Assembly (NCBI GenBank): GCA_947462335.1 | Contig: OX381716.1 | Span: 2,662,438-2,726,437, forward strand | Length of the DNA stretch: 64,000 nucleotides | Reading direction: 5' to 3' | Origin: Harmothoe impar | Lineage: Eukaryota; Annelida; Polychaeta; Phyllodocida; Polynoidae | Shown: positions 21,346-34,900 of the stretch, in pieces | Layout of the letters: each line of letters starts with the position of its first letter | How positions within the stretch are numbered: the stretch's first letter is position 1 | Made by a program: the position numbers and the translations under genes | Notes under the pieces: generated by a model | Told to the model about the DNA's origin: nothing | Seen by the model: only the letters and a program-made list of their open reading frames with translations | The model's database searches: none

Positions 21346-23040
21346 GGATTTGGAAAATAATAAAAACACTCTATCGGAGGAAATTATATGAAAAAACTAG
21401 TCAATTGCACAAAATTACACTATTGACAAAAACAGATATGCCATGAGTTTGGTAGTTTTTCTGACTGATCACCCAGGGTACTATTATACTATCCACACCC
21501 ACACACTCACACACTCACACACCCACACACTCACACGCATAGTGTAGACCGTTGGCTAGGGTATCACTGTACCAGACTTCCCTCACTTAGTGAACTTCCT
21601 CTTGGCTGATTGAACCTGATGCAGCCATTGCTCGGTGACATGTCAGGTTGCCATGGTAACTAAGACTAATTTGAAATGTTCTGATTGGCTGATAGACAGC
21701 TACCCCACACCCTGGTAGTGGCAAACTGACTCTGTGGCGGATTGCATTATTCATGGCTGCATTTGGTGATGATGCCCTTTTTTTTTTAATATGACAAACT
21801 GATACATCCCTGATGAGTAACTCCTCAGTGTTATGTGCAAGCACTATGCCAACCCTTTAGAGTTGGTACACTCCCCAAGATTTACAACACTGCAGTGAGT
21901 GTATGGACTGCAGTGGTTAATAAATAGGACAAGCTAATGCTAGGTATGTAAACAGACATATTCTTGTGTATAAGCCATATCCTGGGTTTTTATAGATCCA
22001 ATAAGCCACACTAGCTGTCTGACTTACATACAAGCTGCGGCCTATACACAAGGTCTTACAGTACACAGAGAAGAGAAACAGAGTCAAAAGGGAGTTCAGG
22101 TTGCCTCCAGGATGACTCTCCTCTTTATAGTCTAGTGAATTAAGGGAAATATACTTTATTTCTGGATAAAAGTACCAAAGTTGGTTTATAGGTAGATAAA
22201 TATGTGTTATTGAATATTTTTCCTTGCTCCAAGAAAAAAGTGTCCTGCAACACCATTTTTGGGTCATTTTCCTGAAAAAAGTGAAATATGACAAAGATAA
22301 TTTTATAAGTTAATCTTTTGCAGGTTTTTAGTGTTGAGACCTAATAATATTGCTACAATAGACATTAATTGTCATAAATATGAAACGATCACCCCCCCAA
22401 AAATGCAATATGGGCTCAAAATTAAAGCTGAAAGGCAAAACTAATTGTGACTTTAAGCTTTCATTTTAGTTGTTTTCACAGGCAGTCAATTGTACTTTTT
22501 TTAACCTCTCATTTATTATAAGGGTAATTCTAAGTGTTTCCATGTATGTTATACTATGTTATGGTGTAAAAGTGGTAGTAGTAGGATTGTTTTGATTTGA
22601 TCATTCTAGACGGATTGCGTATTGGAGCAGAACACTGCAAGCGAAGCGCCGTGGCCAGCGCAAATGAAGCACAGATGTCACACTTGGGGAATTTTGGGGC
22701 ATGCCCCCTTAAGAATTTTTTTATTATATAACCTTGAAATTGTGGTTTCATATGAATTTGGTACACAATTAAACACAAGTCTGATCTATATATATAGCCT
22801 TTATCATTTTGTTTGGGATTTGTTTTTGAGGGAGATATTCTTTGGAAAAGTTACTTTTGTCACCTGAAAGCATGTCTCCCCCACCTGCAAAATATTTTGA
22901 ACACATTGAGAGGGAGGGAGTGACATTGAGAGGAAAGGAGGGGTGGGGTTGGAGAGCTTAACTGAACATATGGACTTTTTATAGAAACCATAAGGTCACA
23001 CATATTTAATTTTTATGGAATACGGGTGCCTCATTGATTT
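21346..23040. other. No gene recognised
   Basis: A (CACACT)n-like run lies at 21495-21535, and a very degenerate MITE trace at 21745-21880. Otherwise AT-rich non-coding DNA. Confidence 0.5.
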
Positions 23041-23049
23041 AACCAAGGA

Positions 23050-23170
23050 GCCCAGTATTTCACCCCCCGTGAAATAACCCACGGCCGTATTTCACAGCCC
23101 TGTGACGTCATCAAATGGCGGTTTGTTTACATTTGAACGACATAGAAAAACGTTATTTTAAGCCCTCCAC
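23050..23170. repeat. Dispersed repeat with GTGAAATAACC...GTATTTCACAG
   Basis: CCCCCGTGAAATAACCCACG, GTATTTCACAG and CATCAAA recur in the same order at 43335-43400. Here it also carries TGACGTCATCAAATGGCGG, a CRE next to a YY1-like core. Confidence 0.6.
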
Positions 23171-23468
23171 CCCCCTATAAGTCCTAATAATTTAATTTGA
23201 ATCGAAAAAGATAAAAAATAAACACAAAGGAACACTCGTTTTAGACTGTTGACTAGGTAATTTCACTTGTTGGCCCTCGGGCCGCATTTCACTTGGCCTA
23301 CGGCCTGTCCTGACTAACTTAGGTCAGCCAGGGAGTCACCTAGGTTCCTTATTAGCCTGGGCGAGCCTGGACCAGTAATTTTGGAAGCAACCTTTTGATT
23401 TTGTTTCCTTTCTCTGTGTAACTCACTAATTGACAGGCCACCTGCTGATGTTACCTGCCCAGGGCCTG

Positions 23469-23870
23469 CCCCACATACCCAGCACCTGGGTGCTGGGGAG
23501 GACCTAGCACAGGAAACAGGAGGCACCATACACATATTGGTATAAGAGGGTCACACAGCCCCACATACCCAGCACCTGGGTGCTGGGGGGGGGGACCTAG
23601 CACAGGAAACAGGAGGCACCATACACATATTGCTGTAAAAGGGTCACACAGCCCCACATACCCAGCACCTGGGTGCTGGGGGGGGGGACCTAGCACAGGA
23701 AACAGGAGGCACCATACACATATTGCTGTAAAAGGGTCACACAGCCCCACATACCCAGCACCTGGGTGCTGGGGGGGAGGACCTAGCACAGGAAACAGGA
23801 GGCACCATACACATATTGCTGTAAAAGGGTCACACAGCCCCACATACCTAGCTCACTGGATGCTGGCAGG
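23469..23870. repeat. Tandem repeat, ~93 bp, four and a half copies
   Basis: Units begin CCCCACATACCCAGCACCTG at 23469, 23559, 23652 and 23745, with a diverged fifth at 23838. Spacing is 90, 93, 93, 93. G-runs account for the length differences. Reverse-strand open frames through it are periodic artefacts. Confidence 0.95.
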
Positions 23871-24195
23871 GGGCAGGAATGTGGTGCAGGAAACAGGAAA
23901 TAGACAGAGCCGCACGCTAAACTGACCGAGTCACTGGTTATTTCATGAGGTGTGCCTGTCTTGTATTGCAAGCTGGCCACATTCATGTTGGCTGGTACAT
24001 GAATGCAGCCATGGTGTGTTACCATGAGTAGGTTGGGGGCATAGATGAGATGTAGGGGAATGTAGGGGGATTATGTGTGGGGGAGGTTAAGTAGGAGGAT
24101 TGAGGATTTTTTTTGTATAATTCAGATTAAAGCAGCTGCCTCCTTAGCAGTACAGGGGATTTAAACTAAAGGGGATTAAAACTAAAGGGGAGTAG
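23871..24195. other. No gene recognised
   Basis: G-rich non-coding DNA with repeated AAAGGGGATTAAAACT words. Confidence 0.5.
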
Positions 24196-24408
24196 CCCTT
24201 TAAGGACAAATGTTGCTAAAGATTGCATTTGTCATCATGATGCACCAATGCAGCCCTTGCGAGTAACTCGCCGGTGCTGCATTGGTGCATCATGACGACC
24301 CTTCAGGAGTGTCTCAAACCAACATGGTCATCATGATGCTTGAATGCATTCATGCATCATGATGACAAAGAACATGACGCATTAAGGCATCATGCTGTCC
24401 TTATAGGG
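24196..24408. mobile_element. TTAA palindromic MITE, best-preserved copy
   Basis: Ends are CCCTTTAAGGACA and TGTCCTTATAGGG, followed by TTAA at 24409-24412. The left hairpin is almost perfect: TCATGATGCACCAATGCAGC pairs with GCTGCATTGGTGCATCATGA about the core GCGAGTAACTCGC. A shorter right palindrome contains ATGCTTGAATGCATTCATGC. CCC ends with a TTAA target are the signature of piggyBac-type elements; no transposase is encoded. Confidence 0.85.
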
Positions 24409-24412
24409 TTAA

Positions 24413-26724
24413 CAGTTAAGGGGATCACAACAAAAGGGGATTTAAACTAAAGTGATTAAAACGGAAGGGGATTAAGAGTAATAAAACCTTAAGACTTCCT
24501 ACCCTGATGTTACTCCCAGAGGCCAGGACAGTGACCTTGGAGCAACACGAGACAAAGTCTCAGTGCTAAATCTATAGTCCAGACCTGTGAGGGAAGCATG
24601 CCTTCTTCAGGCACGAACCCTGATTCTTCACATGAGGAAATCAATCCAAATTTAGTTCATTGATCTAGCATTGCTGATATACAATCATTCACATCCCTGA
24701 GGGTGAAGTCCTATATTTAAGACTAAGTTTGAAAAGCTCCTGCTTCCTATCTTGTCAAAATGAGGCACTTAATTGATTAAGGGGAGCAGCGTGGTTAAAT
24801 TGATAAAGTATCGGTGCATGATAACAGCAATGATGTATCCTACAATGAGTTAAAAATGCCTGCCCATATCTGTATTAACCATATGGGCTATAAGGGACCG
24901 GCCTAGATTGTGCTAATAGTGTGATGGATGGAGTGTCCCCTACTCATATAGACAGTAAGTCTGGGCAGCCATATACCCCACTCAGTGTCAGCCATTGGGA
25001 GGGGGCTAGTTGGGAGGTGACAGGGGAAGATCATGGGGGAGGGGGCTGGGGGTGACAAGGGGAGACCATAGGGAGGGGGACTGAGGATCATATAGACAGA
25101 GCACACCGTACACCACTACAGTAAACCTAGTGAGGAGATCGGCCGGTTGGTGATGGGTGTAGGGTGTGTGGTGACACTGAATGCCTGCTATAGAGACTGG
25201 ATGTGGACAGAGGTGACAGAAGAGAAGGTACAGGAGACAAGAGGAGGCTGTAGTACTGAGGAGGTTAAGGGGGAATCAGGGAGCAACCAGAAGGGGCAGG
25301 GTGCAAAGAGGAAGGTAGTGGGCAACAGAGAGATCTAGGCATAGAATGAGGCAGCAAAGGAGTGATAGAGGGATGAAGGGTAGTAAATGGGGTTAAGAAA
25401 AGAACAAGGGAGCAATGCCGGAACCATGTGAGACTGGAGAGAAAGTATCGAGGATATAGTACAAGCATGGGAGAAAATATAATGTGTAGTAATAAAAGAG
25501 AAGAATAATCTGGTGGTGTGTTTCTAATAAAATACACCAGCATAATACATTATATGGGCCTTTATATGCCGTGCATTATTTTAATACCATATTGGAAAAT
25601 CTCACATTTAGGCCACATGCGATCCCTTTCTATAACTACCCAAGAATTACATTTAGCTAACCTCCATTCCCTTAATATTATACTGTATTGAAAAATGTCG
25701 ATATATAGCCACTTAACCATAGAGGTCTGCCTTGTCTGACGGGTGTTTACTGCAGTGTGAAACCCTGCCATGCCATTACATGAGGCTGGGATTGAATAAA
25801 GACGGTAAATCCTGCTGTAAGTGGGGGTTTGATGAGGGTCTGAGAGGGTTAATGCAGGACCTATCCACAAACACCAACCCTCCCTTAAGTCCCTCCCCTC
25901 TTTACACCAACCCATTCACTCACCTCCTCATCTCACAGAGATAAGAGTCAAAAGGGGAGTCCAGCTATTCTCCAGAATGACCACCTCAGCTATTTCTGCT
26001 TCAGATTGTTTCTCAAGAGTCATGCAGTGGTTAGGATTCTACTGGAGTGGTACGGTGGTTTGTGTTTCTTTTTTCTGTAGAACACTTACAGCCAGAACCA
26101 TGTGTGTCTTTTGTACACATCTCTAAGCCTTCAGGTGTGAGCCAATCGCAGCCAATTCCTTTCAGAAACTGTCTCAGAACATCTTGTAATTTGGCACAGT
26201 GTTGTATCCCTGTCTTGAGATCTCACAGACTTGGCAAAGACAAAGAGGTACATAACAAAATGGTACAGACACACACAATTAGAGTGGGACAACTGACAAT
26301 AGTGCACTTTGGACTGCTGAGTCCCTTTGAGGTCCTGTTGGCACTGTTTGTCCACATTCATTCACTTGGACTATAAAGGATCTGTTTTTATCTATGATTG
26401 CATTGCCCTCTTATATAATAAAACATGATACAACTGTGGATCAGAGAATCCTAAAATCAATTGGAGAGGATGCCAGCAACATTTTTCTGTGAACGTGTAG
26501 AATTGGTATGCAAACCTTTGAAATCCCATTTTTTAGATGTATTTTAGCCTTACAATGGATGGCTTTAATACCTGACATATTTCAGCTTCCTCATATAGTG
26601 CCTGTGTACTCCCCAATTGGACACTCGGTCATCATTATAATGCACAAACTGCAGGTAATGGGAACCTTTTTTCCTGTCCAGCCGTGATAGAAATCTCCTT
26701 TGATTGTACTAAATATATAAAAAA
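24413..26724. other. No gene recognised
   Basis: Non-coding DNA. 25147-25338 and 25265-25543 are chance frames. A dispersed GAGTCAAAAGGG(G)AGT...CCAGAATGAC word at about 25945-25985 recurs at 22080-22120 and, inverted, at about 38425-38470. Confidence 0.5.
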
Positions 26725-27115
26725 CCTCTGCTGGGAGAGTAAAGATTAGTCTAGCAATCCTCTGCTAGGGGAGTGGAGGTTAATCTGATGAGCCTCTGCT
26801 AGGAGAGTGGAGGTTAGTCTGCTGAGCCTCTGCTAGGAGAGTGGAGGTTAGTCTGCTGAGCCTTTGCTAGGAGAGTGGAGGTTAGTCTGCTGAGCCTCTG
26901 CAGGGAGAACAGAGGCTAGTCTGTACAGCCTCTGATTGGAGAGTGTAGGTTAGTCTACCAAGCCTCTACTGGGAGCGTGTCCTGTACCTGGAGAGTGTCT
27001 CCTGTGGTCAGAGACTTGGACACTGAGCCTCTGCTTGGAGAGTGTATGGCTGAGGGAGTAATGACCTGTACCTGGAGAGTGTCCCCTGTGGTCAGAGACT
27101 TGGACACTGAGGCAC
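26725..27115. repeat. 34-bp tandem repeat, eight copies, plus a longer duplicated unit
   Basis: CCTCTGCTAGGAGAGTGGAG units start at 26725, 26759, 26793, 26827, 26861, 26895, 26929 and 26963, exactly 34 apart. From 26980 a CCTGTACCTGGAGAGTGTC block repeats once about 85 bases later. Confidence 0.95.
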
Positions 27116-29509
27116 AATGTGGTGTCTGTGATAGATTTGGCAGCAATGAGGGCAGACAACGGGTCAGGTGGGGTTTTGGTCGGGATAGAACAGGGGGTGT
27201 TAGGGCTGGGCATCTATCTAAAAGCGGGTCAGGAGGGGCTCCATAGGATCAACACTTTGGGAAGTCTTTTTAAGAATGTAAATAGGTTTTTCTACCATGG
27301 GGAATAGATTAGTATTCTTGCACACTATGAAAAAAGTACCCAAACTATTCAGGATGTAAATTAGTTTTCCAAAGCAACAGAGGGTGTCTAACTCTACAAG
27401 TGAAGCCCGGTCACACTGGGAGGTAATAATACTTCAAAATTATCCACATCTCACTGCTACATCACATAATGATTGATAGAGCAATAGCATGAATAATGCC
27501 TTTCATTTAGAGCAATGCTTAGCTGCTGTGTTCTACTGTTTGACCATAAAATGTTATTAGATCAACCAATGTTATATTGAATGTGACTTTGGGATCCCCC
27601 CCTGACCTAACCTATTCACTGTACTGAATGGATGGGAGAGGGAAGGTGTAGGGGTCATATGAGTGGGTGTCCCAGAGGACAGAGCAGCACAAATTAGTTT
27701 CCCATCTTTCACACAGAACTTTTGTTATTCTATAAACTGTGTAAGTGGATATTGTTTACCCTCTTAAGATGGATGTCAATATTTGTGGGAGTATGTATTG
27801 TTTAGCATTTTAGGAGTGTGAAGCAGAGTCGCAGGGGGTGCGAGTTGCGGGTTGCTGGGTGCGGGTGGCTGAGAAGAATTGCACTACATGAATGGTTGTG
27901 TTTAACTAAATTAAACATGGTTCAAGGAAAACTTGAACATAGAAGCATAGTGTAGTTTGAGGAAATTCATGCCCCATTAAGCCACTTGAATCATGATCTT
28001 TCCATGATGTTCATGTGGCATTGCTGAATATATATCCACATAAAATGTTCTTTAAAGGCATCTTGAATGTGCCTAAATGCAAACAGTCATGTGGTGCTGA
28101 TGAGTAAGAACTGTCAATTCATTTTCCCAGCAATATCCCAGGTGATGCTGTCATAGTGGATAGACTCTTTGCTGTCTCCACCCTTTATGTTACCGTCACA
28201 TCATCAAACCCAATTAGAAGTGCACTCCTTGATCACAGCCTCTTCTTCATTCATCCCTTATGAATTCTGAAATGGACAGATGTGAAACATGTGCTGGCAG
28301 AAGAATTTAGCTATCCAAGATTAGTCCCTGTTTTTGCCATATAGATCGTAAAAACTCTAGGGCTACATTAATGTGTACCATAATAACCTGTCTCTATGTG
28401 GTGGATAGAAATTTACTAGAATGAATGAATGCCAAGAACCTATTAAGGGCCCTTACAACTCCTCCCCCACTGTAACCCACATGGCCTGTTCCCAAGACCC
28501 TGACAGAGGCCCTGGGTACCTGCTGTGTACATGCCCAGACCCCATTAGGGCCTCCCACTGGTAGAAATAGCTCATTAAATCAATATATTCTCTTATACAG
28601 ATCGATTCATCTACAACCCCTCACAAGGAGTAGCTTGAGATAGCATCAAGCAAGCCAGGTGCAGGTCAAACCACATGAGCAACTCAGGAGTTTGATTTTG
28701 ATTTTCCAGTTACACAATGTATTTGTGTCTACAAACCTGTCAGGCTGATGCACCAATTTATACACCAATTTATATAAACATTGTGTAAATGAAAAGAAGA
28801 AATCAACCCTAAATTAGCTTCTTATCCATACTCTTGGAGTACATATATTTGAACTATAATATTTTTGTTAATTCAGAAGACTTACAAAGGGGTTGTGACA
28901 GTGTTGTTTCAATACTATCATGTCTATCAATAGGGGCCTTCTATTTTTGGCAATGACAAATCTAAAGGTCTTTTGACAAGCGCATGATTATCAGGTACTT
29001 TGTTGAGCCAGCTTGAGAAAAAAAAGATTGTTATCGATTTCATAAAAATAGCATGCCTTTGATTTTAGATTACAAATTATGAACTAAAATCAGGATCACT
29101 TCATTGTTTAGACTGCCATTTCATAATGAGATTAGCCTTGGAATTCAATTGAAAGTCATGTTCAATTGACAGTTGAGTTCCTCGGGAATGAGGCTTGAAT
29201 TGGAATTTTTGATTGGAAAGTCAGCTTTCAGTATGTTGATATATGCATCTGATACAGTTCCAAAATAGTTCACTAATATTTTAGTTTGAGTTGAACCCAT
29301 TTAGAATCACACCACTCCCCATGCCACAAGTGGCACACCAGCATAGTGGAATCAGACCACCCCAGTCCTCTTGTATTCCTCCTATTCACCTCCCCATCAC
29401 TTACTACCCCCACCTGTGGCACCATAGCCATCGGTCTGCCTGTCAGCTTACCATGTACCCTGTAACAGCCTCCTCTCACTCCTCCTCTATACCTTCAGGA
29501 GAGCATAAT
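27116..29509. other. No gene recognised
   Basis: Host non-coding DNA without a supported gene or a clear repeat. Confidence 0.5.
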
Positions 29510-29514
29510 GTATC

Positions 29515-29605
29515 AACTCTGTTGGGCTGGCATGATGCACAAATGCATCACTGGGGAGATACCCGCCAGGCCTGCATTCATACATCATGCAGACCAAAAG
29601 AAATG
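29515..29605. mobile_element. TTAA palindromic MITE, fragment
   Basis: GGCATGATGCACAAATGCA and CCTGCATTCATACATCATGC are diverged arms of the family. Confidence 0.6.
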
Positions 29606-31290
29606 CATTAAAGAACTATATATTGGGTATGGGGGGTATTGATGGGGGGTAAATATGGGGGGTATAGAAGAACCTGTCCTGTCTCCTATCAATTTTAAGA
29701 AATGTTATGTCATTTATCTTTTTCCGCTAAGTTCCATGTCACATGTCAATTTTAAGAAATGGCCATGTTGCTGCATCAAATTAAATGGCCTGTAACTGGT
29801 TAGACTATTAAAGGGCTGATGCTATTAACAAGATGGCTGCTGTATCACCAGGACCCTCTCCTTATACTCTACTCGGCCCCAGCTGTACTGTCTGCAGCCT
29901 ACTCCCAGTCCAACCTGTCCCTATAAATCTTCCTGATCTACCCTCCCTCCTCTCCAACCCCCCCCCTCCCACCTACCACACATACTTCTGTGCCGCCTGC
30001 AGGGTACAAATTGACGTGCCCACAGCGGATGCATCAGGCCCCCTGGGGGAGGTCACGTGACCCTACACAGAGGTCTTTGACCTTTGGAGTGGCGGCTGGT
30101 TCCATGTGTTGTGTGACTGTGCTGAGACTCTGACTGATGTCCTGGACCGGTGTACTCTACTCAGAGTATAACACACGCTTATACATTAAGCATATTGTTT
30201 AGGGATAGAAAGTGGCCAATACAATAAATATACATAGCCAAATGCCTACTACATTGATATCTCTGACGTATTTCACAAGTGAGGGCTGGGACCATATCCC
30301 ACTCAGCCTGCAGCTTCACAGGATATGGTCCTACCACTAAATTATCCCTTTGAGAATCAGAGACCAAGGGTGGAGGGAAGGAAGGGTCTGTTAGCGATAA
30401 ACTAGATATGCCCCAGCCCAAATGAGTTAAATACAACAAAGACAGCGTCAATGTAATTGGCCTTTGTGTTCACATTTTGAATTTGAACCATTCGATGAAG
30501 GAATTTTTCTCACCCCATTCAATTCAATGTGTACGCATTTAATGGACTGACCTAAATAGGTAGAATTGTGTTCCTACTTATTCATACAAATACATTGAAT
30601 GAAGTCCAATCTGTCATAGACATTACTTTTTATTTGTTTCAATAACATTTATGACTTTTCTTATACAATTTCCTCAATGCTCACTTGCTATTTGATATAC
30701 TAGACCCTATCACTGTACCCCAATACTTGCAGCCCCACACTGGCTCTTACCCCTCTCTAGGTTACAGATAAGATAAGGCAGGTTAGGACTTGGTATCTAC
30801 TGCTACTTGTAAAGTAATACAAGTGAGGGCGCAAACAGATTCCATCTGTTTGCTAGCCCTCACTTGTTTGAGAAGATACTGGATTTACTATTTTGGAAGG
30901 GGTTGTGTTTGGAAACACATTAGGCATTTGGAGGTGTGTTTGGGATTTATTTCAAAGATAGTGAGGAAATTTGTTTACTTGATGACATAGAGGTTATAAA
31001 TGACAACAAAGGAATTCCTGCTTTTATAATGGAAACCAATTTTATTAATAATTAGAAGGGCAGCAATGACTTGCATGAAGATTGATATATTGAAGAGTTC
31101 CTAGACTTTCTAAATGTCTAGTGGAATTCCTAGATATAGTTTCTAGACCCATTGATGAGTTTAGATACACATGTTGAAGAGTTCCTAAACATGTGGATGA
31201 GTTTCCTAGATATGTGGAACAGTTTCCAGATGCCTGACTTGTATCTGAAATTCCCTCTCATGAAGTCCATATTTAAAGGGCTAGTATGAG
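29606..31290. other. No gene recognised
   Basis: Non-coding. 30048-30063 has the palindrome GAGGTCACGTGACCC. The frame 29833-30060 (Pro/Ser-rich) has no known domain. Confidence 0.5.
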
Positions 31291-31291
31291 T

Positions 31292-31690
31292 GTTGGGGAG
31301 CCCCTAAGCGTGGTATGGAGCCCCTACACGTGTTGTGGAGCCGCTACATGTGTTGTAGAGCCCCTAGTCATGTTGTGAAGCCCCTAGGTGTGGTATGGAG
31401 CCCCTACATGTGTTGTAGAGCTCCTACACGTGTTGTAGAGTCCCTACACATGTTGTAGAGCCCCTAGTCATGTTGTGGAGCCCCTAGGTGTGGTATGGAG
31501 CCCCTACATGTGTTGTAGAGCTCCTACACGTGTTGTAGAGCCCCTACACATGTTGTAGAGCCCCTAGTCATGTTGTGGAGCCCCTAGGCGTGGTATGGAG
31601 CCCCTAGTCGTGGTGTGGAGCCCCTAGGCGTGGTATGGAGCCCCTACACGTGTTGTGGAGCCCCTACACGTGTTGTGGGGCCCCTGATCA
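31292..31690. repeat. 20-bp minisatellite, about 20 copies
   Basis: Units of the form TGGAGCCCCTACACGTGTTG vary at the centre (CTAGGCGTGG, CTAGTCATGT, CTACATGTGT). Some variant blocks of three to five units recur in the same order, for example near 31385 and 31490, showing duplication of groups of units. Confidence 0.95.
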
Positions 31691-31957
31691 AGGTTCTGAG
31701 TGCTGTGTCCACGTGGCCAAGGCTCCCGCTCCTGCGACTCCGGCGACTCCCGCTCCCGTGGCTCCCGTCTGTGCGACTCCCGCTTGTACATCACTTTCAC
31801 TGGAAAATATAAGAATTTACATATAAAATGGCAGAATTAGACTTTTCACTTCTGAAGAACCATGGCCTCTTATTTAAAGTCACTACTGGGTATTTACATG
31901 TATTAAACCACAGACAGCTCTATTAACCTTTCTAAGCCTCTGTGTTAAATACAGGGT
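31691..31957. other. Short non-coding spacer
   Basis: Contains a CGACTCCCGCTCC-type GC-rich repeat at 31728-31790 just after the minisatellite; no gene. Confidence 0.5.
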
Positions 31958-34900
31958 ATCATTAGAAAGGCCTAACACAGGAGAGTTCAGAAAAAAATAT
32001 TTTGGGGCTCCCCCCCCCCTTGTACAATATTTTAGAGCAGCTGTCATGTTTGCATTGAGCCACTGTCAGTCAGCGCGGATAGACTCGCTATGTTAAAGCA
32101 CTACCCGGTAGAGTCTCGCCTGCTCTATTTGGGTCAAAAGTGGGTCTTTTTGGGTCAGGAAAAAAATAGGTGGTACTTCAGCATGTCTACTTTACTATTA
32201 TCTGAGGCTCAGAAATGTTTGGGGCCCCAAAATATCCATAAATCCAAAAAAGCAAACTCAAGTTGATCAGCCACGAGACAGTATATAGGATTTCAACAGG
32301 GTTGGGATGGTGAATTGACCCAAACTCAGGGGGGCTTGGGGGGTCATAAAGAATTTTTCTTTCAATGGGATAGCGGAAACTTGGATATTCAACATGTCTT
32401 CTTTGCCACATATTAAGGGCAGATCCCAAAAATTGCTCCAACACCCCCAAAAAAGGACTTGTCGTTGAGCAATTTTTCAAGTTATTCTAGTAGTATTCAT
32501 GTTTGAGGATCCTGCAGCTATTGGTTTAGTCACTTCTATTTGTTGGATTTCTTAATGAATCGTATCATTAGAAAGGCCTAATACAGGGAGTTCAAAAGAA
32601 AATATTTTGGGGCTGCCCCCCCTTGTGTTCAATTTTAGAGCATCTTTTCAGTTTGGATCGGGCCACTGTCAGTCGGCGCGGATAGACTGGCTATGTTAAA
32701 GCACTACCGGGTAGAGTCTCGCCTGCTCTATTTGGGTCAAAAGTGGGTCTTTTTGGGTCAGGAAAAAAATAGGTGGTACTTCATCATGTCTACTTTACTA
32801 TTATCTGAGGCTCAGAAATGTTTGGGGCCCCAAAATATCCATAAATCCAAAAAAGCAAACTCAAGTTGATCAGCCACGAGACAGTATATAGGATTTCAAC
32901 AGGGTTGGGATGGTGAATTGACCCAAACTCAGGGGGGGCTTGGGGGGTCATAAAGAATTTTTCTTTCAATGGGATAGCGGAAACTTGGATATTCAACATG
33001 TCTTCTTTGCCACATATTAAGGGCAGATCCCAAAAATTGCTCTAACCCCCCCAAAAAAGGACTTGTCGTTGAGCAATTTTTCAAGTTATTCTAGTAGTAT
33101 TCATGTTTGAGGATCCTGCAGCTATTGGTTTAGTCACTTCTATTTGTTGGATTTCTTAATGAATCGTATCATTAGAAAGGCCTAATACAGGGAGTTCAAA
33201 ATAAAATATTTTGGGGCTGCCCCCCCTTGTGTTCAATTTTAGAGCATCTTTTCAGTTTGGATCGGGCCACTGTCAGTCGGCGCGGATAGACTTGCTATGT
33301 TAAAGCACTACCGGGTAGAGTCTCGCCTGCTCTATTTGGGTCAAAAGTGGGTCTTTTTGGGTCAGGAAAAAAATAGGTGGTACTTCAGCATGCCTTCTTT
33401 ACTATTATCTGAGGCTCAGAAATGTTTGGGCCCCAAAATATCCATAAATCCAAAAAAGCAAACTCAAGTTGATCAGCCACGAGACAGTATATAGGATTTC
33501 AACAGGGTTGGGATGGTGAATTGACCCAAACTCAGGGGGGGCTTGGGGGGTCATAAAGAATTTTTTCTTTCAATGGGATAGCGGAAACTTGGATATTCAA
33601 CATGTCTTCTTTGCCACATATTAAGGGCAGATCCCAAAAATTGCTCTAACCCCCCCAAAAAAGGACTTGTCGTTGAGCAATTTTTCAAGTTATTCTAGTA
33701 GTATTCATGTTTGAGGATCCTGCAGCTATTGGTTTAGTCACTTCTATTTGTTGGATTTCTTAAAGAATCGTATCATTAGAAAGGCCTAATACAGGGGAGT
33801 TCAAATTAAAATATTTTGGGGCTGCCCCCCCTTGTATTCAATTTTAGATCTTTTCAGTTTGGATCGGGCCACTGTCAGTCGGCGCGGATAGACTCGCTAT
33901 GTTAAAGCACTACCGGGTAGAGTCTCGCCTGCTCTATTTGGGTCAAAAGTGGGTCTTTTTGGGTCAGGAAAAAAATAGGTGGTATTTCATCATGTCTACT
34001 TTACTATTATCTGAGGCTCAGAAATGTTTGGGGCCCCAAAATATCCATAAATCCAAAAAAGCAAACTCAAGTTGATCAGCCACGAGACAGTATATAGGAT
34101 TTCAACAGGGTTGGGATGGTGAATTGACCCAAACTCAGGGGGGGCTTGGGGGGTCATAAAGAATTTTTCTTTCAATGGGATAGCGGAAACTTGGATATTC
34201 AACATGTCTTCTTTGCCACATATTAAGGGCAGATCCCAAAAATTGCTCTAACCCCCCCAAAAAAGGACTTGTCGTTGAGCAATTTTTCAAGTTATTCTAG
34301 TAGTATTCATGTTTGAGGATCCTGCAGCTATTGGTTTAGTCACTTCTATTTGTTGGATTTCTTAAAGAATCGTATCATTAGAAAGGCCTAATACAGGGAG
34401 TTCAAAAGAAAATATTTTGGGGCTGCCCCCCCTTGTGTTCAATTTTAGAGCATCTTTTCAGTTTGGATCGGGCCACTGTCAGTCGGCGCGGATAGACTCG
34501 CTATGTTAAAGCACTACCGGGTAGAGTCTCGCCTGCTCTATTTGGGTCAAAAGTGGGTCTTTTTGGGTCAGGAAAAAAATAGGTGGTACTTCAGCATGCC
34601 TTCTTTACTATTATCTGAGGCTCAGAAATGTTTGGGCCCCAAAATATCCATAAATCCAAAAAAGCAAACTCAAGTTGATCAGCCACGAGACAGTATATAG
34701 GATTTCAACAGGGTTGGGATGGTGAATTGACCCAAACTCAGGGGGGGCTTGGGGGGTCATAAAGAATTTTTCTTTCAATGGGATAGCGGAAACTTGGATA
34801 TTCAACATGTCTTCTTTGCCACATATTAAGGGCAGATCCCAAAAATTGCTCTAACCCCCCCAAAAAAGGACTTGTCGTTGAGCAATTTTTCAAGTTATTC

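Noticed and set aside
23451..23843. Reverse-strand 130-codon cysteine-rich protein
   Set aside because: Periodic translation of the 93-bp tandem repeat.
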